Source of the DNA: Gemmatimonadota bacterium
Lineage (GTDB): Bacteria > Gemmatimonadota > Gemmatimonadetes > Longimicrobiales > Gaopeijiaceae
Assembly (NCBI GenBank): GCA_028873595.1
Contig: JAPPOV010000021.1
Location: 1 to 64,000 of the forward strand
Length of the DNA stretch: 64,000 nucleotides
Direction: 5' to 3'
Positions 1 to 6,601 of this stretch are shown here, in pieces. The notes beneath the pieces are model-generated. The model saw only the letters and a list, made by a program, of their open reading frames with translations, was not told the DNA's origin and did no database searches. Numbering within the stretch: position 1 is the stretch's first letter; each line of letters begins with the position of its first letter. The position numbers and the translations under genes are program-made.

Positions 1-1269
1 TTATGTTATGGTTTTATTCGGTGTGATGGGGGCGTGTTGGGGGGGGCGGCCTTGGTCACCCCTGCGGCCACGCGTGTACTCACGCCCGCTGAGGGCCTCC
101 CACTCCTCGATGGACGTGAAAGGCGCACCCGGACCGAGGCCTTGCATATACACGACCATGTCGTGCGCACCTTGCGTTCGCACGAAGGGCCGCTCGCCAT
201 ACAACTCGACGAAGCCCGACCCGGCAAAAGGGTCCTCGACCACCTCGGCACCCAGTTCTTCGAGCGTTCGAATCGCTCTCCGGTAGTGCTCCTCCGTCCG
301 TGGATCGAGAGGGAGGAAATCATCCCTCCAACCCGTACCGACCAGCCCAAAACGGGCGCCCTCCAGGGAACGCCCGTCGAGTGCCGCCAGGTAGCCGTGT
401 TCTGGCATGTTTTCAACCGCCGCGTACGTCGCAAGATCCTCTTCGGTCGGACCAGCGAGCACATCGAGGGTCAACGCCGCATCACGCACAGTCTTGGCCA
501 TGGGGCCGACCACGTCGACGTACGTACCGGAGAGTGGGACCACACCCTCGTTCGGCACGAGACCGTAGGTCGGCTTCACCCCCACGAGCGCCTGCGCGGA
601 CGAAGGATTCTGAATCGACCCACCGGTTTCCGTCCCGAGGCCGAGGACCGCGAAGCTCGCGTTCACGGCGGTAGCGGTTCCTCCGCTCGATCCACCCGGG
701 ACCTTGTCTACGTTGTACGGGTTGAGCGTGCGACCCGCGACGGAGCTGGTGGTTCGCGTCCCGTGGCCTGCGAAGTCCGGCAGATTCGTCTTACCGAGGA
801 TGATCGCCCCAGCGTCTCGCAGTCTGGTGACGACCGCCGCATCATCATCGGGAATCATGTCTACGCCGCCGGTAGCACTGCTGAACCCGTCCCAACCAGC
901 CGTCGTCACCAGGCCGCCGTAGTCGATGTTGTCCTTGATGACGACGGGCACCCCGTGCAGCGGCCCGACCGGGCCCTCACCTGCGTACCGGACGTCGAGT
1001 GCCGCGGCCGTCGCCAGGGCGTCCGGATTCATCGAAATGAAGGCGTTGTAGTAACCCTCGAACGATGCGATCCGTTCGAGGAAAGCCTCCGTCAGTTCCA
1101 CCGCAGTGAAGGCCCCGGAAGCGTATCCCGCCTGGATGTCCGCCGTCGTCATCTCGACGACGTCGATCTCCTGACCCTGCAGCACGCCGCTCGCCGTGAC
1201 GGGCAGAGCGAGGGTCACGGCAGCAGACAGACCCGCCGCCGCGACCCATCGACGCGCGTCAGCTCCCAC
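1..1269 (-). CDS. Secreted amidase (amidase signature family), C-terminus truncated or artefactual at the window edge
   Basis: Amidase-signature Ser-Ser-Lys hydrolase that would cleave C-N amide bonds outside the cytoplasm. Visible are the catalytic Lys in VVIKDN, the Gly/Ser-rich motif GGSSGGTAT with the cis-Ser, and the nucleophile Ser in GTETGGSIQ. A GTG start at 1269 gives a basic n-region and a hydrophobic signal segment (WVAAAGLSAAVTLALPVTA); GTGs at 1278 and 1284 are alternatives. The protein is about 422 residues, short for a family usually near 450-550. The last ~20 residues look unlike an amidase and lie on a G-run followed by an AT-rich end, so the true C-terminus is probably missing because of a contig edge or frameshift. 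Transcribed divergently from the apbE operon. Confidence 0.8.
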   Translation of the reverse strand: MGADARRWVAAAGLSAAVTLALPVTASGVLQGQEIDVVEMTTADIQAGYASGAFTAVELTEAFLERIASFEGYYNAFISMNPDALATAAALDVRYAGEGPVGPLHGVPVVIKDNIDYGGLVTTAGWDGFSSATGGVDMIPDDDAAVVTRLRDAGAIILGKTNLPDFAGHGTRTTSSVAGRTLNPYNVDKVPGGSSGGTATAVNASFAVLGLGTETGGSIQNPSSAQALVGVKPTYGLVPNEGVVPLSGTYVDVVGPMAKTVRDAALTLDVLAGPTEEDLATYAAVENMPEHGYLAALDGRSLEGARFGLVGTGWRDDFLPLDPRTEEHYRRAIRTLEELGAEVVEDPFAGSGFVELYGERPFVRTQGAHDMVVYMQGLGPGAPFTSIEEWEALSGREYTRGRRGDQGRPPQHAPITPNKTIT

Positions 1270-1418
1270 CCAAACCACCCGCACGAACCAGTGATCGATA
1301 CATCTGGCACTCCACCATGTCGAAGGACGCGTCGGAAGCCCGCAGGATGCGCGTGCCCTTTGATTCGGGCAAGCCAGACACCTTGAGAAGACCCGACGGC
1401 CCTGATAGGTTGCTTCGT

Positions 1419-1433
1419 TGAGAATGGTTTTCA
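1419..1433 (+). promoter_or_regulatory. Putative Fur box over the start of the apbE operon
   Basis: TGAGAATGGTTTTCA fits the 7-1-7 Fur consensus TGATAATnATTATCA at all but three of 14 informative positions and is an imperfect inverted repeat. It overlaps the ATG of apbE at 1424. A weak promoter-like pair, TTGAGA at 1383-1388 and TAGGTT at 1406-1411 with 17 bases between, lies just upstream. If real, Fur would repress this operon when iron is plentiful. A single degenerate match can arise by chance, so confidence is modest. Confidence 0.4.
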
Positions 1434-2491
1434 ATTTCATATCCGTGCTCGTACACACCCTTTTCCTTGCCGCGTTGACGTCGCCCCTGCCCCCGGCAAA
1501 CGCAGACACTCTCCCGGTCGTCCGTGAGATGTGGGCCATGGGGACCCGGCTCGTCATTGCGGTCGAGGCGGTGCATGAGGGATCCGAACTATCGTGGAGC
1601 GAGCGCATCGCGTCAGAGATTCATTCGGTTGAGCGTGTGCTCAGCACGTGGGATTCCGGGTCCCAGCTCAGCGAATTGAACGAGGCCCCACCGGGTAGAG
1701 CCGTCGAGACAGGAGTTGAGCTCACCGAGTGGCTGGCCCGCGCAGCGGTGATCTCGGAGGCAACGGGGAGAGCGTTCGACCCGACCGTCGGTGCCCTGAT
1801 CGACGCATGGGATGTACGGGGTCGCGGTCGGCACCCCTCGACCAGGGAGATCGAAGCCGCCCGGGCGGCCAGCGGTCCCACCGCGGTCTGGATCGACCCG
1901 AGCAACGGTACGGTGACACGGTGGCAGGACCGCGCCTGGATCGATGCCGGCGGCTTCGGTAAGGGAGCCGCTCTGCTCGAGGTGGCGCGAAGTGTGGAGA
2001 CCGACGGTGTCCACGCTATGGTCGACCTCGGGGGCCAGCTCTGGCTTTCGCCCGGATCCGCTCCGCGGACCGTTCGAGTTGCGCACCCGGCCGACCGCAC
2101 CCGAACGATCGGCAGCTTCCGCCTCGCCCCGGGCCAGTCCGTCGCGACATCAGGAACGTCGGAACGGAACGTGACAGTGGGCGGAGACCGTTTCGGCCAC
2201 ATCATCGACCCGCGAACCGGTGACACGAGTCCACCCTGGGGCAGTGTGAGCGTCGTGTCCTCCGACCCGCTCGAGGCGGATGCCCTCGCGACCGCCCTGT
2301 ACGTCATGGGTCCGGATGAAGGCGCCATATGGGCCGACGCTCAGGATGGCGTCGCAGCCCTCTTTCTCCTCGATACACCGCACGGCATCTGCGCTCATTG
2401 GACGGCGGAGATGCAGCCTATGCTCAAGCGAAGCTCCGATGGAGCCACCAACCTGCTGTTCGACACGTCCGCTGGAGGATCTTGCCGATGA
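1424..2491 (+). CDS. apbE: FAD:protein FMN transferase (ApbE family)
   Basis: Transfers FMN from FAD onto a Thr/Ser of exported FMN-binding proteins. About 355 residues with an N-terminal signal (MVFNFISVLVHTLFLAALTS, then PANA-D), so it is exported. Family hallmarks are DAGGFGKG near residues 174-181, HIIDPRTG near 259-266 (metal and flavin site) and the late SSDPLEADALATAL segment. The ATG at 1424 is chosen over the TTG at 1418, although no strong ribosome site precedes either. It is the first gene of a four-gene operon with ATGA-type or short overlaps. The third gene carries a flavinylation motif and is the obvious substrate. Confidence 0.93.
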   Translation: MVFNFISVLVHTLFLAALTSPLPPANADTLPVVREMWAMGTRLVIAVEAVHEGSELSWSERIASEIHSVERVLSTWDSGSQLSELNEAPPGRAVETGVELTEWLARAAVISEATGRAFDPTVGALIDAWDVRGRGRHPSTREIEAARAASGPTAVWIDPSNGTVTRWQDRAWIDAGGFGKGAALLEVARSVETDGVHAMVDLGGQLWLSPGSAPRTVRVAHPADRTRTIGSFRLAPGQSVATSGTSERNVTVGGDRFGHIIDPRTGDTSPPWGSVSVVSSDPLEADALATALYVMGPDEGAIWADAQDGVAALFLLDTPHGICAHWTAEMQPMLKRSSDGATNLLFDTSAGGSCR

Positions 2492-3774
2492 ACCGTCGCC
2501 GACTCGTGCGACACGCCGTGGTCTCACTCGCTCTGCTCGCCTTTGCCACGGCCGTCGCGCCGACAGATGCCGCTACACAGACATCGCCCGATTCGGCCCG
2601 GATCGCGGAGCTCGAGCGCCGGCTCGACGCCATGTCTCGGGAACTGGAGCGTCTCGACCTGGGCGAAGACGTGGTCCGTGCGGACTCGGCACGCTTCGGG
2701 CTGGGTCCGGGCGCCTCGAAGGTGTATCAGATCGACCGCGGTGTCTCGATCGGGGGGTATGGGGAGTTCCTTTACGAGAACTACGCCGACGAAAGACAGG
2801 ACGGGACACCATCCGGCCGGCTTGACCGCCTGGATGCACTTCGGGCAATCATCTACGTCGGCTACAAGTTCGACGACCGCTTTCTCTTCAACTCGGAAAT
2901 CGAAGTTGAACATGCGGATGAGATCTTCCTTGAATTCGCCTACCTGGACTATCAGCTGTCCGATGAGATCGGTGTACGCGCCGGAATGCTCCTCGCGCCA
3001 CTGGGGCTCGTAAACGAACTCCACGAACCGCCGGTCTTCCTCGGGAGCGAGCGTCCTGTCACGGAGCAGCGGATCATCCCCACGACGTGGCGAGAAAACG
3101 GCTTCGGCGTGTTCGGTGGCAACGACCGATTCTCCTGGCGTGTCTACATGATGAACGCACTCGATGGCGCGGATTTCAGCGCGATGGGTGTGCGGGGTGG
3201 GCGGCAAAAAGGGAGCAAGGCACTCGCCGAGGACTTCGGTTTCGCCGCCCGAGTGGATTTCACGGGAACGCCGGGCCTCCTCGCTGGATTATCGGCCTAT
3301 TCGGGAGGGACGGCGCACGGACGGGAGGTGGATGGGTCGCCCGTTGGTGGCCGACTCGATATCTGGGATGCGCACGTCGACTATCGATCCCGGGGTGTGT
3401 GGCTGAGAGGACTGATCGCGGGCGCGTCCATCAGCGAAGCCGCTGAGCTCAACGCCTTGGCGGGGCTGGCCGGAAACGAGGGCGTCGGCACTGGAATGCT
3501 CGGCTGGGTTGTCCAGGCCGGCTACGACGTCCTGCGCGGCACGACCATTGATCACGAGCTGTTTCCCTATGTCGGGTACGAGCGAGTCAACACTCAGCGT
3601 GACGTCGCCCCCGGCTTCTTCGTCGACCCGGCTACTGAAGAGACAATCACCTCGCTCGGCCTGGCGTGGAAACCGATTCCACAAATCATCGTGAAGGCGG
3701 ACCTTCAGCTTCATTCGAACGCAGCCGACACGGGCGTCAATCAGTGGAACGTGAACCTCGGATGGCTGTTCTGA
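2488..3774 (+). CDS. Outer-membrane porin, phosphate-selective porin (OprO/OprP)-like
   Basis: About 428 residues. A signal peptide (VVSLALLAFATAVAPTDA) is followed by a short coiled-coil/peptidoglycan-binding-like helix (residues ~36-57, IAELERRLDAMSRELERL) and then alternating beta-rich sequence ending in an aromatic residue (NLGWLF), as expected for a beta-barrel. The segments GGYGEFLYENY, EIEVEHADEIFLEFAYLDY and RAGMLLAPLGLVNELHEPP resemble OprO/P-type porins. The ATG overlaps the apbE stop as ATGA, giving translational coupling. A porin between ApbE and its flavoprotein substrate suggests passage of a small electron carrier, metal chelate or acceptor across the outer membrane. Substrate specificity cannot be read from the sequence. 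Confidence 0.85.
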   Translation: MNRRRLVRHAVVSLALLAFATAVAPTDAATQTSPDSARIAELERRLDAMSRELERLDLGEDVVRADSARFGLGPGASKVYQIDRGVSIGGYGEFLYENYADERQDGTPSGRLDRLDALRAIIYVGYKFDDRFLFNSEIEVEHADEIFLEFAYLDYQLSDEIGVRAGMLLAPLGLVNELHEPPVFLGSERPVTEQRIIPTTWRENGFGVFGGNDRFSWRVYMMNALDGADFSAMGVRGGRQKGSKALAEDFGFAARVDFTGTPGLLAGLSAYSGGTAHGREVDGSPVGGRLDIWDAHVDYRSRGVWLRGLIAGASISEAAELNALAGLAGNEGVGTGMLGWVVQAGYDVLRGTTIDHELFPYVGYERVNTQRDVAPGFFVDPATEETITSLGLAWKPIPQIIVKADLQLHSNAADTGVNQWNVNLGWLF

Positions 3775-4316
3775 TCCGGGTCGCTGCCGTGGCCGTCATG
3801 GTCTCCTCAGCCGCCTTCGCTCCGGTGGCTGGGCAGATATCGCAGGATCAGGCACTCGCGCTCGCATTCTCGGATGCTGACGTGGAGCGCCGCACGGCGT
3901 ACCTCGACGACGACCAACTCGACGAGGCACGTCGCCTCGCCGGTGGTCGTGTAGAGATCGAGTCGACGATCGTGACGCATTATATCGCACACCGGACGGG
4001 CAACCCCGTCGGCGTCGCCTATTTCGACGCCCATCGGGTTCGGACGCTCCAGCAGGTACTCATGATCGTGGTGCAACCGGATGGATCGATTGGCCGGGTC
4101 GAGACAGTGTCGTTTCGCGAACCCCCCGAGTACGAAGCGCCGGGCGGATGGCTGGACCTGTTCGACGGACGTGTGCTGGACGACCGACTGTCGACCCGAG
4201 GGCAGATTCCCAACGTGACGGGAGCAACGCTGACGTCGAACGCCGTCACGGCGGCGGTGCGCAGAGTCCTGGCTCTGCATGCCGTGATTCGACCGTTCGC
4301 CAGTGGATCGCCATGA
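3762..4316 (+). CDS. Exported FMN-binding domain protein (covalent flavoprotein)
   Basis: 184 residues: signal peptide (VAAVAVMVSSAAFAPVAGQ) followed by one FMN_bind domain. The flavinylation motif NVTGATLTS sits at residues 151-159; by analogy with the SGAT motif of NqrC, FMN would be joined through phosphoester to Thr156. The upstream part (VGVAYFDAHRVRTLQQVLMIVVQPDG) matches the FMN_bind fold. The ATG at 3762 overlaps the porin gene by 13 bases. It is the likely substrate of the ApbE encoded two genes upstream and likely passes electrons between the small membrane protein downstream and an extracytoplasmic acceptor. Confidence 0.88.
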   Translation: MAVLIRVAAVAVMVSSAAFAPVAGQISQDQALALAFSDADVERRTAYLDDDQLDEARRLAGGRVEIESTIVTHYIAHRTGNPVGVAYFDAHRVRTLQQVLMIVVQPDGSIGRVETVSFREPPEYEAPGGWLDLFDGRVLDDRLSTRGQIPNVTGATLTSNAVTAAVRRVLALHAVIRPFASGSP

Positions 4317-4804
4317 CCCGATTTCAGCGATGGTTTCTCTACGGGTCGACTGCCGTCGCAACGATCTCGGGGGTGACGTATTTCGTCATGAAGCACTTCA
4401 TGATTCCAGTCGATCCCTGGGCCGTCATCAACCACCCGCTGGAGCCATGGGCGCTCAAGGCACACATCCTCTCTGCACCCCTCATGCTGTTTGCGGTCGG
4501 CTTGATTTCAACTCAACACATTTGGAGAAGCCTGCGATCACGCCTTCCAACAGGGCGCCGGAGCGGCCTGCTCGCGTTGGCAGCGTTCGCTCCTCTCGCG
4601 ATCAGCGGCTATCTGATCCAGACGTTCACAGCCCCACCCATCCTGCTGGTGCTGGCGTGGAGCCACCTCGGCCTCGGCCTCGTGTGTGCTGCGGCCTTGC
4701 TGTCCCATCGGGTCGTCCTCAAGAGCCGGCGACGGCTGCGCAGGGGGGCACTGCCTGTCCTCCCTGTGGAGACGACCTACACCCAGACCTCTGTGACCGA
4801 ATAG
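4313..4804 (+). CDS. Four-helix membrane protein with paired histidines, DUF4405-like putative haem-b electron carrier
   Basis: 163 residues with four hydrophobic segments (about 9-28, 46-66, 86-104, 108-131). Histidines at 51 and 69 bracket helix 2, and H118 and H132 bracket helix 4; H28 and H41 are also present. This arrangement could bind b-haem, as in small DUF4405/cytochrome b-like proteins that accompany FMN-binding proteins. The ATG overlaps the preceding stop as ATGA. I infer that it carries electrons from the quinone pool to the FMN protein. The family assignment rests on topology and neighbourhood rather than a clear motif, and haem binding is a prediction. Confidence 0.6.
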   Translation: MTRFQRWFLYGSTAVATISGVTYFVMKHFMIPVDPWAVINHPLEPWALKAHILSAPLMLFAVGLISTQHIWRSLRSRLPTGRRSGLLALAAFAPLAISGYLIQTFTAPPILLVLAWSHLGLGLVCAAALLSHRVVLKSRRRLRRGALPVLPVETTYTQTSVTE

Positions 4805-4811
4805 CCGCCCT

Positions 4812-6482
4812 TCAGTCGAGCGACGGCCGGCGCACGTGCCAATCGGTGTTCTTCTGAAAGGCGTGAGCGACATTCAGGATCTTGTCGTCCGAAAAGAGGT
4901 CGCCGAGCAGCGTCGTTGTGAGAGGCATCGTGGTCGGGTTGTCTGAATCGGGATTCCGCTCGCCGAATCCATACTGAACAATCGCCGCGGGATGCCCCGT
5001 CTGATTCGTGAGACCGACATGTCCACCACCCGACACGAACATGTCGAAGCCGTCCATGAGCTCCTGAATTTCCTTCATGAGAATCAGGCGGCGGCGCTGA
5101 CTCTGCACATAGTCCAGAGCACGGATGTCTCGCCCTCTTCGGAAGCGACCTCGACGACGAGCCTCCCGCGGCTCGAGTCCCTCGGGAACCGGTTCCGGCT
5201 CCTCCCCGTCGGGTGAAACGTGGAAGTCGAAGGCTGCGGAAGATTCGACGCCGAGAGAGTTCGAACTACCTCGAGGAATTTCTGGCATCTCTGTCAGCTG
5301 AACGTTCATCTGACGGAGTTGATCGAGAAACGCTTCGGGCGCGTCCTCATCGTATCCGATCGTGTACTGCGAAATGTCGGCGTTCGGATCGAAGTGAAAC
5401 GGCGCCGAGAGTGAGGCGGGGTCGTTCTCACTGGCTCCGTGAATTTCGTTGAAGACAAGCGCACAGTCCTCGATGGTCCGACACATCGGACCCGCCTTGT
5501 CCATGCTCCAGGAAAGAACCATTCCGCCGTACCGGCTCACCCGGCCGAAGGTGGGACGCAACGCGCTTAGCCCGTTGCGACGTGCGGGTGAGACGATCGA
5601 GCCCTGCGTTTCCGTCCCGATCGCGAACGCCACGGCGGCAGCGGCGGTGGCGGATCCCGGGCCCGCAGAAGAGCCACTCGAGCCCTCCTCGAGGTTCCAC
5701 GGATTCCGCGTCTGTCCACGGTACCACCGATCTCCAGACGCGAACTCACCCGTCGCGAGCTTCGCGATCAGGACTGCCCCGGCTTCCCTGAGACGGACGA
5801 CCAGATCGGAATCCTCGTCGATGCGCTGATCCGCAAAGGAGTCCGACCCCCACGTCGTCCGAGTTCCTGTGACCGTGAACAGGTCCTTCACGCCATAGGG
5901 GATTCCGTGCAGGGGGCCACGCCACTGTCCGTTACGCAGGTCCATGTCGGCCTGCTGTGCCTCTTCCCGGGCACGATCGGCAAGAATGGAGACCGCAAAC
6001 ATCAGTTCGGGGTCGTACCGGTTCATCCGTTCCAGATAGATCTCGGTCAGTTCGACCGAGGACATGTGGCGGTCACGAATGAGCGCAGCGAGCCGTGCGA
6101 CAGGAAGCCACGCGATCTCCTCGGGGTCCCCGGGCACGGGTCCCTCCCAGGGTGCGATCCGGATGTCATGCCGTTCGAAGGGGTCGATTCCCGCCTCGTG
6201 CCATTGCCGATACAGCGATCCCGTACCTCCGGGATACGCCTGATAGACGAGCGCCGGATGCTCACCATTGCGAAGCGGCACGGGCGGCGGACCTTCCTGC
6301 GACTGCTGCACGAGCGCGTCGAAGAATTCCGGGTCGTCCTGAAGGCGAGGCTCTGCCGCAAGCAGGGTCTCGGGACGCACAGCGCCTGCTGCCACAGCGA
6401 ACGCCGCAGCCTTCAGGAAATCACGCCGTTCGAGCCCTCGAAGCTCGTTCAGCACCCCGAGTTCGTCTCTTGTCGGTCCCAT
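4812..6482 (-). CDS. Amidase (amidase signature family) with Tat-type signal
   Basis: About 556 residues. The N-terminus has a twin-arginine motif (LERRDFLKAAAFAVAAGA), so it is probably exported folded. The amidase core shows the catalytic Lys in IPYGVKDL, the Gly/Ser stretch EEGSSGSSAGPGSA with the cis-Ser, and nucleophile Ser in ETQGSIVSPA. The ATG at 6482 is chosen because GGGGAG lies five bases upstream; the GTG at 6488 is too close to that site. A charged Arg/Glu-rich insert (about residues 415-445) is unusual. The gene converges on the flavin operon with only 7 bases between stops. The substrate is unknown; Glu/Asp-tRNA amidotransferase is unlikely given export and the lack of gatB/gatC. 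Confidence 0.88.
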   Translation of the reverse strand: MGPTRDELGVLNELRGLERRDFLKAAAFAVAAGAVRPETLLAAEPRLQDDPEFFDALVQQSQEGPPPVPLRNGEHPALVYQAYPGGTGSLYRQWHEAGIDPFERHDIRIAPWEGPVPGDPEEIAWLPVARLAALIRDRHMSSVELTEIYLERMNRYDPELMFAVSILADRAREEAQQADMDLRNGQWRGPLHGIPYGVKDLFTVTGTRTTWGSDSFADQRIDEDSDLVVRLREAGAVLIAKLATGEFASGDRWYRGQTRNPWNLEEGSSGSSAGPGSATAAAAVAFAIGTETQGSIVSPARRNGLSALRPTFGRVSRYGGMVLSWSMDKAGPMCRTIEDCALVFNEIHGASENDPASLSAPFHFDPNADISQYTIGYDEDAPEAFLDQLRQMNVQLTEMPEIPRGSSNSLGVESSAAFDFHVSPDGEEPEPVPEGLEPREARRRGRFRRGRDIRALDYVQSQRRRLILMKEIQELMDGFDMFVSGGGHVGLTNQTGHPAAIVQYGFGERNPDSDNPTTMPLTTTLLGDLFSDDKILNVAHAFQKNTDWHVRRPSLD

Positions 6483-6560
6483 GTCCACTCCCCGGATCTG
6501 TTGTTAGTCGCTGAGGATGTCGGGGGGTGACACAGACGGCAAGGCAAACCGCAGGTGGTA

Positions 6561-6597
6561 GAAGCCGACGCCGTTCAGAGTCAACGGAGTCGGCCTC
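6561..6597 (-). terminator. Imperfect hairpin just after the S9 peptidase stop
   Basis: A 15-base stem with two mismatches (6561-6575 against 6583-6597) and a 7-base loop lies immediately 3' of the S9 peptidase stop at 6602. It is placed like a terminator for that gene but lacks a clear U-tract, so it may instead stabilise the transcript end. Confidence 0.45.
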
Positions 6598-6601
6598 TGA
6601 G

